Assembly: GCA_038030265.1 (NCBI GenBank)
Contig: CM075943.1
Location: 36,704,001 to 36,768,000 of the forward strand
From: Corythucha ciliata
Taxonomy: Eukaryota > Arthropoda > Insecta > Hemiptera > Tingidae
DNA length: 64,000 nt
Direction: 5' to 3'
This document shows positions 1-11,819 of the stretch, in pieces. The number at the start of each line of letters is the position of its first letter. The first letter of the stretch is position 1. Position numbers and translations under genes: made by a program. The notes under the pieces were generated by a model. It did not search any database. It worked only from the letters and a program-made list of their open reading frames with translations, and was not told the DNA's origin.

Positions 1-1860
1 GTCGCTTAAGGTTCTGATGCTCGCGGTTGCTATTCCATAATCAGAAGGCAACGAAGATCGCTCATTTGAATCGCCATTCAAATGATAGTATTCGCTCTGC
101 ACATCAGATAAAAAATATTTCAAGTTTTAATCAATCTGCGTACAATCCACTTGCGCAAGTCCAATTCCCTAAAAACCATTTTTACGGATTTTGTAACCTT
201 AAAAACTTATTTCGTCGATTTCACTCCCTATAAACCCCGTTCTGCGGATTTTGGTCACTAAAAAACAATTTACGCAGGTCTGGCTCGCTATAAAACCATT
301 GTCGCAGTCCAAACTCGCGAGAAAAAAAAAACAGTTTTGCCGGATTTGGCTGTCTGAAAGAAATTAAGTGTGCGGATTTTTGTTACTGAAAACCCAATTT
401 TACGGGGTTGCCCAATTCAAAAACCAATTTCGCCGATTTTGCACACTTAGGCCCGATTTCACCAACTTCTTAAACCAAAATCAACAACTAATCGCGATTA
501 AAAAGTGAACGCTTCCATCAGAATTCATATGGGTCGCTATTGGCAACTAATCACGATCAACTTTAAGCGAGATCAATTTTGTTGGTGAAAATGGGCCTTA
601 AAAACCATTTTCGCTGGTCTGGCTCATACTGTCAGTAGAGAGAGATCTAAACCCAGTGTACGAGGAGTTATAGTGCTAGGATTTCGTTACTCTTTCATTT
701 CTTAACATAGGGCGAAGGGGGTATGAGCGTAGCCAGAGGGGGTCAGTTTCCTGGGCGCATCTGCGTTTTATTCTAAATTTTAGCCGTAAAATGGGCTCCA
801 CACTTTGAGGTTTAGCAAATTTTTATCAACTTTGGCCTGGAAATTGCATCGAGAAACGGTGAATGAACGCCTTTTTGCGGTTTTAGCCACGGATATTAGG
901 TGGTTTTCCAATACTTTTGCCGCGTGTTTGCCCCAAGAACTGCACTTTAGTGCGCCTTTTCACTTCTTGAAGCCTCGCCTGACGAAATTTGAGGACCTCC
1001 ACAAATTGGGAATCAGCTTATTTTATCTCTTTCAGCCAGGAAGTTGCCTCCGGTAGGCGCAAGTTTGTGCATTTCTCAATTTTTTTTCTGCGCAAAGTCA
1101 GTTTCTGATGACCAAGAATTGACGATTTCCAGCTCCCGGATCGCCGAATAAGCCTGCAAAAAGTAGGGGCGTAACCATTAATCATTCCGTTAGTGGTGAA
1201 TCCAACCATCCTGGACAGGCGGAGTAGATAGAAGGGATGTATCAAACTATCAAACGGAGGGGGGGAGGGTCAAACGAATTCCACAATTGGACACGACAAA
1301 TAGAACACGTAGTCCTAAAAATACATTTCTTAATGGTTAAAATTATTGAAATTCGTTACTGTAATTATAAAAACACACACTTAACCCACCCAATTTTCGT
1401 TTTTGTCAGCCTTCCGGTGGCGGGAGGAGGGTTCACTAACCTCCCCCCATCTACAAAAAACCGGTAGCAACAAAAAAGCAAGGTAATAAGGCAATGGTGC
1501 ACCTGACAATTTCGCCAGTTGAAGATGCCCACCCCTAGAATAAAGACTGGCTACGCCCCTGTGTGAAGGGGTCGTGAGGATTATTATCGCTATAACAGGC
1601 CTTTGTTTCTTGGGTTCATGGCCAGAGCGACCCCATTTAGGGTCAGGGGCATGGGCAGACATTAGCATAACCAAATAAATGCTCGCCGTTGAGGTAGTTG
1701 GAGCGCATGACGAAATATTAATTTGTTTTATGAGCGAATTACAGATGTCGCCTTGGGGTTTTCTGGAAATCTCCCCTCAATAGTTGAATAAAAAAAAACT
1801 AGGCTCTTCAGACCGGGGAGCCGGCCCAAGCCCCGTTGAAATTAAGACCCCTGCAACTAA
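1..1860. repeat. Minisatellite-like AT-rich repeat tract, no gene seen
   Basis: From about 100 to 640 the plus strand repeats a degenerate ~35 bp unit built from a 'tttcgcggattttg' core and a 'ctcactaaaaacc' spacer. The end of the tract, near 717-745, reads like a transposon terminus (agcgtagccagaggggg). The block 1500-1570 has a similar 'ggctacgcccctg' end. The rest (745-1860) has no ORF with recognisable content and no exon that extends the RapGAP gene. Confidence 0.55.
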
Positions 1861-1861
1861 C

Positions 1862-4800
1862 CTGATGAACAGAGTCATGATAAGGGTCGTTGTCCACCTG
1901 TTGTCTTCTTGATTCCTGCGTTCGTTCGGCTTTCAAAAGACAAGTGACTTTGTCGCCCACTTTAAACTCGTGACTTTTCTCCGACAAATAATTGCTGAAA
2001 GCCTAAACACAAATAACCAATAACATACAAGCACTCGACACCACATAGAGTAACCCTGTGTACTACTTTATTCAGGACCCGCATGATTTTAGCGTTTAAA
2101 GCGGGATTAGCGTTTGTAGCGCGTTCATCGAAAAGTTACTAGATAGAGCACTACAGGCGTTTTCCGCTGAAATCGCGCGGCTTCCGCTCACATAGGACGG
2201 GGCATAAAGGTTATTGTACTAACCTTAGAAGAAGCTGTTGCTACCGGCACTTGCATGTAATTGGACAAACGTACTGGAAGAGGAGGGGGAGGGGGATAGT
2301 TGTCCTCCCCCTCGACTGCACCTTCGAGAGTTTCGTACCACCTGTCGTCAGATGAGTGACCACTTGAAGAACTCGTAAGAGTACCCTAAATAACACGAAT
2401 TTAAATAAAATTTGCACTTTTTTTTCGCCAAAACTTTCTATTTACCTCAGCAATGATGAACCGTTCGACACTAGCAGACGATTTGCTACTGCTTCCTGTG
2501 CCGTAACCGGAACTATTGCTGGAACGAGGAGGGGAGAAACTTCTTTCATACCTTAGTGGGAAAAATATGACTAAAATAAATTCATAAATATAAATTGGGA
2601 TCAAATAGCTACCTTTTTCGAACACTCGCAGTCACCGCCTGTTGCCTAGCGCCCACATTCATCTTTGCGTCGTTGTGACAGACATTTTCGTAATCTCCTT
2701 CGAAATTGTTGTTGTACTTGCAGTTTTTCAACGAGCATCCCCTGACACATAGTAACGATCACGATGTTTAGTGCGAAATGCTCGCTATTATAACTCTACC
2801 TGGTTTTACCTTCTTGGACTTCCGTCGCTGTTGGGTGGAATGACGGTAACTGTGACAGCCACGGAAGTTTTCAATAAGTCCACCATCTGGTCGTGCGTTA
2901 AGGTGGACACAGCTACCTTGCAAATCTGAAAGACGTTCTTCATAAGTATACTAAACACACTATTGACTCAGGCATGAAACATATGAACAGTAATTGCGAG
3001 AGGTCAGCAATTTTTCTATTCTGCTGGTGAATCCCCTTCCAAGCATCCTTGACATAGTTGGTTTACATGAAAGTAGCCAGATTTTTTGAGGAGTATAATG
3101 TACTTACTTCGACCAATCGAGCCCCCTGCCTTAGTCCAGAAGTCCACGCCAGACCCATATTTTCTACTTGCGTCACAATGCCATCCGGTTGGACGTGGAA
3201 CCTAGAAAAATGAATGATCAGTACAACGTCCTTTCCCAATTTTTATTTTTCAGCTAAGATAGCTACCCTAGCTGACCAAGAGGATTGCGCTTCAAGGAAA
3301 GCTCTTGAGCAACAGATCCATTTGTGACCGCTCTCAACCTGACGACAACTTCCATAAGTTCGTCACGATCTCGGCCCTCGCGCATGTGAAAAGTGATGCA
3401 TTCCCCTTGATGAAAATATAATCGGAGGCTGTGGAGTAAATCTAACGTAAACATCGCTCTCTGGTAGTTTTGATGTACGTTGAAATAATACCTGTTAGTA
3501 TTAGTGGACCAACCTAATACACTTTTACTAGGGATTGCGAAAATGGTGTCTCTCGTAGTTTCCTCGATGAGGACCAAAGAGTCCGAAGATATCGCAATGA
3601 AACAATCGACGAGAGCTGATTGACTACAATCATCGAGCATTACTTGCCAACATATCGCTCCGACTTGCGACGCGTCAGGGAGGAATCTAGGCCGCCATCT
3701 TTCTTTCTTTTTGCTGAAGGACAGCATAGCTAAAAAAAAAATGGCGAGAGAAACAAATAGCGTCGTCAGGTGGTTCTATTCTCATAGCAGGCTATTTTAA
3801 CTTACAAAATTTTTGATTCGTTTCAATCATTGTTCCAGAAACGTAATTGGCCACTAGATCTTTCAGGTACTCCTGGCGCGTCCTGGTTGCCATTGTAGCG
3901 AATTTTTCACTTTGGTGAGCTGCATTTTCGGCGTTAATGACTTCAAGAAGGTGGGGGATTAAAATTAATTTTGCTGTTTACTTGCGAGATTGGTCATAAT
4001 CGTGAATAAAGTACCTTTTGAAAGAAGAAAATCCGCAAAAGCTTTCGATTTTGGGAAAGTGGCACCTTCGGGAATCGGCGGCCCAAACATAGACACCTCT
4101 TTCGACCTCGTGACTGCAACTCTATAAATATTTCCACAAGGTTAATAATTCTGAAGCGATGAAACTGACTTTTTAAAAAATGGTACCTGTAATGCGTGTT
4201 TTCAGTACACGGATTTACTGCCCGAACTACGATGAAAACGTGTTGAAATTGGGACCGAATGGATTTCGGGGTGAAAGGTTGAGCTCCCGGCTCTTGGAAA
4301 ACAATCGTGACAATATCGTTGCCAATATGACGTTTCCTCAGAAGCTAACAACCGGTTAAAACAACAATTTATTCACAGAGACTTCATCAAAAGAGCACAT
4401 GGACTAAAGCAAACCTGTTGCCTGTTGTTCGGCGTGAACGGAAGGAGCGTGGAAACGTGGAACATGATTTCACAGTCTTGGTAATGGGAGTACACGGAAT
4501 AATGCCCGGTTGAATCGGCTGCGAAATTCAATACGATTTTAACGGCGTTCAAATACTTTTTTACTTTTCCGCCCACCCCAGCGAAAAATAACTCACTTTT
4601 ATTGTCCAAGCCGGCCTTATATTTATCGAACCCCTTGAGTCGAACTTTCTGTCCAATCGTTTCGAGAAATTCAAGAAAAGCTGGCCCAGCGTCCTGGTTA
4701 TTGTACATTTGTTCTTCGGTAGACTGGCCAGCTTTACAGTACAGAATTCCTACTTTGTACAACTTGGAAAGCCCTTGTTCGTCTAATTTTAGTAAAGCTT

Positions 4801-7800
4801 CTTCGGTTTGGCTTCCGGCAATGCCGAGCTTGAGGCTAATTTAACGGGGGAGAAATCAAAAGTATAATGGAGTAGAAAACGAGAAAATTGAGTTCATACC
4901 ATGAAATTTGTACTTCAGGAGCGCAAAAATCTAAAACTTCTTTAGTGCTCATAGTTTTGCTGGAGCTGTTAGGTTTCACATTGGGAATAACATCCTCCAT
5001 CGCTGAACCTCTTAGCGTGCATAACTTAAATAAGGGTTCCAAAAATAAGATTAGTCATTCTCTTTTCGATAGTTACTCGTAGGCATACCTCGCTAGTTCG
5101 GACTAGAATTCTGTATCTGTACACGTGGTTGGAATTTGGCTTTTCAACTTTCTCTCTTTTCAAACTTATCGCTACGGGTCCGAGGTTTTCATCCATGCCA
5201 AACCAATTTTGATGATCTACATGGGAAACAAACTATTTAGTAATTTAATAAACAACAAATTGAGCAATTATAATATATTCCGAACCTTGTTGAAAAAAGT
5301 AATTCCGATAATAAAGAGCCCCATCATCAATTGTTTCAATAGGCCTCATTGCTGAGTAATAAGGGCAAACGGGTTCGGTCCAGTGAGTGTGACCGGGAGG
5401 AAATTCTAAAACGGAGATACCGCAAGCGAGTAAGGGTCTGTGAAAGGGGGAGCTGCGTTTTCTGAGGCGGCCTCTCATCAGCCCAACCGATCTTTCCTCT
5501 TCACCCCCCAGCTCGTTCCGGAAGAAGGGACAGCTGAATAAATAAATGAAACGTGTGAGGGAAAGCAATAATTAAAACAGACAGAGAGAGAAAAAGTAAT
5601 TTTCACGGTTGTTTCATACCTTTCTACGAGATCATTGGCAGTACCATCACCCTGGTCGTCGTCCGCAGCGCTGTCCGGCGTGGATGAGCGCTCACCCATA
5701 GAAGAAGCGGCCGATGCCCCGGTGGTGGTGTTTCGACGGCGCGACTGAAGAAGCCCTCGGAGTCTCGCTGCGTAGCAAAGATTGGCACAGACCGACCGAC
5801 AATCATAGTGGGCGAATCCTCGTCGCTTAGTCGAACTATTGTATTCCAAGCTCTCGTCAATGCTAGAACCTCTTTTTAGGACGCTACTGTTCGTGTTGTT
5901 GCTGGTACTAGTCGTCACTGTGGTTGTTCCCCAGAATTTACCTGAATTTCAAAACGTTAGAAGTTAAACCGTCTTGTCATTACTCTAAAATTACGGAAGG
6001 TGGAAGGGCCTACCAAACTTCAGTTTAAGCTTAGGGCTCGTAGCTTTATCGTCTTCTAGTGATGTGTCTTCCTCTCTTGAACGATATGTTTGAAGAATAT
6101 CGAAAAATGAGTCTACAGGTGGTCTATCGATGACGTCAATAGATCCGTGGGACCCGTATTCACGCCTAAGAGGAGGAGCCGAATGTTTTTCCTGGCCTCG
6201 GGAAATCAAACCGCTGCTTCCACTGCACTCTCCGACTAGTTCGAGACTCGAATTACTTCTGTAAAGACATTCTTGCACTCTTCTTTGGTGTCTGAAAAAA
6301 AAAAAAACGTTATGTAGGAATAAATATCAGTCTGGAGCATTAATATTTTTACTAATATGTACATCCGGATTCCGACTGTAATGGGAAAAGGTAAGAACAT
6401 CAACTTCGTTAAGAAGTCCTACGAGAAGGTCGTTCGAAAGCTAAGGCCCCTTCTGTCGGAAGGGTAATTTGACACAGTGGATCTTACTGGTCACACTCCC
6501 ATGGAACTCCTTGCCAGCTGCTTCTCTGGAGAAGATCGGATACACCATTATAGACCGAGAGCTGGCGACAGTCCCATTCAACCGGAAGAACATAGTCACT
6601 AAAGGTGTGCAAAATGATGGCATTTGACTCCCTATTTACGAGTCCGGAAGTCTGCCATGCTGTATCTGGGGCCTAAGGATTTTATAGCTAATTAAAGTCC
6701 TTAATTTGGGAAATGAATTTAACCAGAAGAACATAGTCCAGAAACTAGTCTAATTCGAAAGGTTTTATGGAGCTGATTACGAATATGATCGTCTGCCGAC
6801 GTCTGCCTGAGGCATTTGCCCTCTGTGACTCGCCAAACTCACGAAATTCAGTAAATTTTAATTAACCGGAAGAACAGTCCTGAAACTGGTCTTATTCGAT
6901 AGGTTTTATGGAGATTATTACAAATATATAATCGTCTGCCGGTGTATGCCTGGGGCATTCGCCCTCGGTGGCCAGTCAAACTCCCTAAATCAGGGATATT
7001 AATTAACCGGAAAAACTAAGTCCGAAATATTGTCTTATGCGACAGGTTTCATGTGGCTGAATACGAAAATGATCGTCTGCCTGGGGCACTTGCCCTCAGT
7101 GACCCATCAAACTCCACAGAAGGAAAATGATTAACCAGAAGAAAATAGTCGTGATGCTGGTCTCATTCGAAAGGTTTTATGAAGCTGATTACAAAAATGA
7201 TCGTCCGCCACCGTCTGCCTAGGTATTTGCCCTGTGGCTCGCCAAACTCTCAAATCTTGGTAAATTTTAATTAACCGGAAGAACATAGTCCTTAACTAAA
7301 ATTTTCCTAATTTCGAGAGTTTGGTGAGCCACAAGGGGCAAATGCATTCGCCCTCGGTGGCCAGTAAACTCCTTAAATCAGGGATAATAATTAACCGGAA
7401 TAACTAAGTCCGGAAAATGGTCTTTTGTGACACGTTTCATGCGGTAGAATACCCCATCTCTATGGTTGATCCACTCTTTCACCTCCTTTGCGCACCCAAT
7501 TCACCCTCCAGGTATATTTATCTCTATGTTTTTCACACACTTTAGCCAAAAGCGACTAAAAATGACCATTTTACAAAAAATCAATACCGGCGAAACGGCT
7601 GGGTCAATTGTGACAAAAGAAAAAGTGATTCGACGCAGAACTTGATGCTCTTCAAAAAAGAACAGGTTACAATTTTCCGTAGAAGGCGTCATTGAGTAGT
7701 TGCAAGCGAAAAACTAAAAAAAGTGCCAAAAATAATCAGTTTTTCGCGATTTTCTCAAAACGCACAAGGAAATTGTGTTGGATCTTTTCAGATTCGTGTT

Positions 7801-10800
7801 CCTCACCCCAAAAAACATAGAATAAAGTGAAAAAATTAAAGACGAGATTTTTGTCCACGTATGGTATTTTTTTTATACGATTTGACTGGACTAAAATAAT
7901 ATTTCATAAAGAACTATAACCTAAAAACACAGATAAGTATCACAGATTTTTTCTATTATCACAGTTTACGAAGTTTGACTACTCTATGGTCCTAAGTTTC
8001 AATCCTACATCACAGCTTTGATGCTCCCCATCTCAACTACAACAATTTAGTTATTATTATTATTATTATACGACCATTAGCCGCATTTCGCAATAGGTCA
8101 AGTCAATTCCTCGCTAATTTTTACCAGGAGAACTCAGAGAGTGAATATAGAGGATTGCGTGCCAGACACTCAGCAACATCTTTTTTAAACTTCCCCTTTT
8201 CAAGGTTAGTAACTTCAAAGGGTAGACGGTTATACAAATGTATGCCTACGTTTTCTCTTTTCCGAAATTTGTCTTTGCCTTCATGAATGAAAACTAGGCA
8301 TTCGAGAAAGAATAATGCATAAACTGTGAGGATGCCTTTATCCCGAAAAAGTGGTCTGCAATGGTCACGTGACCTACATCCACATAGAGCCCTAACTGCT
8401 TTTTTTTTTAATCGAGAAAATTGTCTCGACCGCGCTGGAATTTCCCCACAGAAGGACACCATATCTTGTATGAGATTCGAACAGGCCACAATAAGCCAAC
8501 AAGACTGCATGTTCAGGCAAAAAAAGCCTCAACTTCCGGAGGCAGAAAACTGATTTAGTAAGTTTACTTGCTAATTTTGATATATGAGGCCTCCAGCTCA
8601 AACTTGGATCTAGCCAGATCCCCAAATTGTTAACTGGCTCTGCTTCATTGTCCTTTATTCTCTTATTTTCAAGGCCAAGATACGGTCGAAGTCTTCTTGG
8701 AATTCAAGAGCATGCTGTTCGCCAAAAACCACTCGGAAGCTCTTTCCAAGAGGTGGGACGCCTTCTCTAAACTGCTCTCCTCATTGCTCGCTCGACTGCA
8801 GAGGGTCGTATCTTCGGCAAAAAGGGTTACATTGCCACTTTCAATGTAGAAAGGCAAATCGTTCACCATGAAAAGGAACAAGACGGGTCCCAAAACTGAA
8901 CCCTGTGGGACATCGCACGACACCTGGGAAACTCGCGAAGTGCTACCTTTGAAACAAGAGACTTGCTTGCGCTCTCTCAGGAAAGATTCGAAAAAAGCGT
9001 ACTCAGCCCCCAGAATACCATACCGTTTAATTTTACTCGGAAGAATTTCGTGAGAGATGGAATCGAACGCCTTGCTTAAATGATTGCCTTGCTCAAATGA
9101 TTAAACAATTGCACGGCTTGACGTAATAAAAAGAGACCAATTTCACGGATTTTGCGCACTAAAACCCAATTTTTTCAGGTCTGATTCGGTAAAAAAATAT
9201 TTTCGCTGAGTTCTCGCTCTAAAACCTTTTCGGGGATTTTTCTCACTAAAACTAATTCTAGCGGTTCTAATTTTAGCGGTTCTGGCTCACAGAAACCCTA
9301 ATTTCGCGGTTGCTTTATTGATGAAAACCCAATTTCGCGGCTGTTCGTTGCTGAAAAACCAATTTCGCGAGTTTTTTCTCACTAGAAAATAATATATCTC
9401 AAATTTCACTCGCTGAAACCCCAAAATTTCTCGAATTTTTTATGAACACCCAATTTCGTGGAGTTGTCTCATTCAAAACCACAATTACGCGGTTTTAGCA
9501 CACTAACCAAATCATTTCAAAATTATGCGAAATAATAGGTATTTTGCGCATTAAGATTGCTGATTTTTTTTTCTTATTAAAACTCAAATCCGTGGGATTT
9601 TGCTCGCTATAGAACAAATTTTGCACGCCTTGGCTATTTTGCACTTGAATGCTAATTTCTTGGGGGTTTCTTGCAGAAAAAAACTAAAACCCCAACGCGA
9701 TTTCAGAGAGGAAAAACTTACAACACACTAGTTGAAATGAATGGAAAACGCCATGAGACGAGGGAGAGTATTCTGAGAGAGGAGAAAGCGTCTCTACATG
9801 AATGACGTGACTTCGTTTTTTAACACGGAAGACACAACAATCCACCGAGGATCCGCGCCGGGGGTGCAATTCCACTACCCATGGGTGTTGTCTCAACAAA
9901 AAAAATGGCATGAGGGGAAGTCCGCCAAAGCAGAGTTCCGTACTCCAGATGACAGTGGAAGTACGCGTAGTAGGCCGTTTGCAGTGCATCAATAATTACG
10001 GAGCTCTTTAGGCGCCTCAACAAAAATAAACTGCGAGAGAGCTTTGCGCAGATTGAGTCGATGTGGCTGTTCCAATTTAGTCTGCCGTCCAAGTTGAAAC
10101 CCAGGAAATCATGAGTATCCTGCGAGATGGACGTCAACGCCGGAGATATTATTATTAAAAGGGTCTGAGTTTTCTTCGCGTTTAGGGTAAGTTTATTTGA
10201 ACTGCATCGCTCATTCAGAAACTCTGTACAAGGATAACAGCCAGATTCCGCCTGCTGCACAGAGATGTCGTCAGCGTGAACATACGAATTTTGAAGCTCA
10301 ATGAAATAGGGAAGGGATGCCGGGAAATGGTTGTTGAAGACGCAACAAAGTTCTCGGCCCAGGTGAGAGCCCTGTGGAACCTCCTTGTGGAACAGGGCGA
10401 GAAGAGGAGGTGTCGGATTAGACTAGTATGATGCCATCAAGTTCAAAGAATAAAACCATAAAACCATAACCCTCAAGCTTGCTGTGCAGGGTGTCATGAG
10501 GGAGAAAGCCAAACGCCTTACTCATGTCGAATGGCATCACGAGGGATCACGTGAAGCTGCCCACCCCTATAGATCAAAGGCTGTCTACGACCCTGCCGTG
10601 AACCAGCTATTTTTCCGCTTTTATCCAAGAATTTGCGTTTTTTCTCAATTTTAGTCGCGAATTAGCTGTTTTTCCCAATTTTATTCGCGAATTAGCAGCT
10701 TTCTCAATTTTATCAGCCAATTAGCGTTTTCTCAATTTTATCTGTGAATAAGTGCTTTTCAAACATTTTAGTCGACAATATGTTTGACGAGTCAGCAATG

Positions 10801-11815
10801 TCTTTTGCTTTATACATGAATTAGCACTTCATCTCAGTCACCAAGCGGCCGTCGAAAACCGTAAATTTTCTCTATTTTGTCTGTGAGTGAGCGCTTTTTC
10901 TTCATTTTAGCCACGAATTAGCACTTTGTCTCGTTTATAGGCGAGAAGTTGCCCCTCGGAAACAGGGAATTTCTAATTTTCAATTGTAGCTAACCTATGA
11001 TTCAGCGCTATTGATGATGAGTATCTTTGTTCCCGTATTAGAAAAACAAATCGGAAGAATCCGGGGCCCGCCTTGAGACGGCACTAGTTTGGAACTTTGT
11101 TGGGGCTGGGAGCTCCGCTGTGGTAGGGGCTGTGATGTGGTTTGGCCTTTTTTGTGGTTTACAATACTTGGGGGTGGGGGGGGGTCTTTGAAAAGGCGCG
11201 ATTGAGTTCCTTCGTCCTTCCCTAGACCCTGTTATTCTCTCCACAGCTGCATGATTGCAAGCAACCCGAGATCTCTGTCCCCGTGTCGGCTTTGACCTTT
11301 TTTCTACTATGGAGGAGATACTGTGAGATTTGAATGCAATATTGTATCTGTAAAGGGACACAACCGACGGCGATTACGGTTACGGTCGCTGATGGTGACT
11401 CTGAACAATTGTACTTTCATCTTTGATCGGTCACTCTGACTGTATTACACTGGCAATCTGGCAATAGCGACAGTCGTTCTTATATCCCCAGTGTCTTCAT
11501 TCGAGAAACTAAAAGTCAAAATGAGTTGATCATGACTCTCGCGTTATAGCTCAGCACCTGACCTGAATTGCAGGCCTGGCAAATCAGACACCAGCCTCTC
11601 ATCACATATTTCTTTTCAGTGTAGCAAATCGCTTCCACTTTTCTCCTCTCAAGTCCAATCACTGAGTATTTATTTCAATCTTGAAGGCTTACTCACCTGT
11701 CGTTGTACGAGCTTCTTAGGGGTGATGTTACTTTAGCTCTCAAGGCGCTACTGTTATAGTAGTCCAAAGCCATTATTGGGCTCGTGGACTCGCCACCTTC
11801 GTTCATCCCATTTTC
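1862..11815 (-). CDS. SIPA1-like Rap GTPase-activating protein (RapGAP + PDZ), 19 exons, 3' end beyond window
   Basis: Family role: members switch off Rap1/Rap2 by stimulating GTP hydrolysis at the cortex, junctions or synapses. Exons read from the minus strand, 5' to 3': 11697-11815, 6014-6291, 5620-5941, 5286-5533, 5089-5216, 4900-5024, 4597-4835, 4415-4518, 4187-4344, 4015-4121, 3806-3940, 3492-3729, 3267-3428, 3108-3201, 2810-2925, 2613-2741, 2446-2551, 2224-2385, 1862-2002. Every junction is GT-AG and phases join, giving 3,102 nt (1,034 codons) without a stop. The proposed start is the ATG at 11804-11806. The open frame continues upstream of it to the acceptor, so an earlier coding exon is possible. 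Family landmarks are visible: [44 protein letters not shown] and NPLGQLG. The Ser/Gly-rich tail keeps the SSGH-SDD-WYE block. The last exon ends in frame at a donor, so the C-terminus (coiled coil in relatives) lies off the left edge. Several exons resemble vertebrate SIPA1L1-3 closely, but I cannot choose a symbol. Confidence 0.93.
2810..3428 (-). other. PDZ domain region of the SIPA1L-type gene
   Basis: Exons 13-15 encode a PDZ domain directly after the RapGAP/spectrin-like region, as in SIPA1 and SIPA1L proteins. The carboxylate-binding loop is the NPLGQLGFHV segment, which bridges the exon 13/14 junction at 3267/3201. It is followed by the [22 protein letters not shown] segment (written here in part) and a terminal beta strand ending VTVIPP. 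PDZ domains of this family bind C-terminal or internal peptides of membrane proteins, which places the GAP. The invertebrate loop keeps the LG-F pattern. Confidence 0.88.
4015..5533 (-). other. RapGAP catalytic domain region of the SIPA1L-type gene
   Basis: This segment (exons 4 to 10) encodes the dimerisation subdomain and the catalytic half of the RapGAP fold. The motif HIGNDIV, at about 4311-4331, contains the asparagine that acts as the catalytic Asn thumb in Rap1GAP-family proteins, which use Asn rather than an arginine finger. The upstream motifs [10 protein letters not shown] and FHVSTLLPF and the downstream EPGAQPFTP and FGPPIPEG are in the family order. No internal stop or missing catalytic residue is seen, so the domain should be active. 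Introns inside it are only 63-85 bp or little more. Confidence 0.92.
6530..7480. repeat. ~145 bp satellite in intron 1 of the RapGAP gene
   Basis: About six to seven degenerate copies are seen. Each contains 'aaccggaagaacatagtcc', a 'ggttttatggagctgattac' segment, 'gatcgtctgcc' and 'gcatttgccctc'. Unit starts fall near 6570, 6715, 6860, 7000, 7130, 7268 and 7388. Related units recur at 43560-44030. ORFs here lie in repeat sequence and are not genes. Confidence 0.75.
8050..9100 (-). mobile_element. 5'-truncated LINE (reverse transcriptase), degenerate
   Basis: The minus strand encodes the C-terminal half of a non-LTR retrotransposon reverse transcriptase in three frames broken by frameshifts. 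An upstream palm segment ([18 protein letters not shown]) lies near 9065. The [12 protein letters not shown] motif and FAEDTT lie in 8669-8923; FAEDTT should be FADD, so one catalytic aspartate is changed. The thumb and C-terminal region lies in 8625-8121, ending SLSEF. Downstream at 8050-8071 is a (TAA)n tail, a common LINE 3' end. The element sits in intron 1 of the RapGAP gene in the same orientation and cannot be active. Confidence 0.82.
9120..9660. repeat. Minisatellite, ~35 bp 'ttcgcggatttt' unit
   Basis: Degenerate repeats alternate 'aaaacccaatttcgcgg' with 'ttttgctcacta'. This is the same family and orientation as the tract at 100-640. No coding potential. Confidence 0.6.
9690..10550 (-). 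mobile_element. Second degenerate LINE reverse transcriptase fragment
   Basis: The minus strand gives [14 protein letters not shown] near 10520-10480, then a PQGS motif near 10370, YVHADDIS (the YADD-type catalytic motif) near 10285-10260, and the thumb segment [15 protein letters not shown] near 10110-10070. The fragment ends with the LEYGTLLW motif near 9945. Frameshifts separate these pieces, and both ends of the element are missing. It differs in sequence from the LINE at 8050-9100, so it is an independent insertion in the same intron. Confidence 0.78.
10600..10990. repeat. Minisatellite, ~36-40 bp 'gaattagcgctttttctc' unit
   Basis: Degenerate repeats of 'ttttagtcgcgaattagc' plus 'tttttctcaattttatc' are seen. 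The same unit occurs in reverse orientation at 47930-48260. Just before it, at 10550-10590, 'gcccacccctatag...gctgtctacgaccctg' resembles a transposon end also present near 1510-1560. Confidence 0.6.
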
Positions 11816-11819
11816 CTAC

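Noticed and set aside
1381..1674. Minus-strand ORF as a 3' exon of the RapGAP gene
   Set aside because: No acceptor in matching phase, Pro/Arg-rich low-complexity content, and overlap with a transposon-like end.
3263..3727. A single 154-codon gene in the 3263-3727 minus frame
   Set aside because: It is two RapGAP-gene exons (3492-3729 and 3267-3428) read through a 63 bp in-frame intron; splicing restores the family sequence.
4373..4762. A 129-codon gene in the 4373-4762 minus frame
   Set aside because: It is exons 7 and 8 of the RapGAP gene plus the read-through 78 bp intron.
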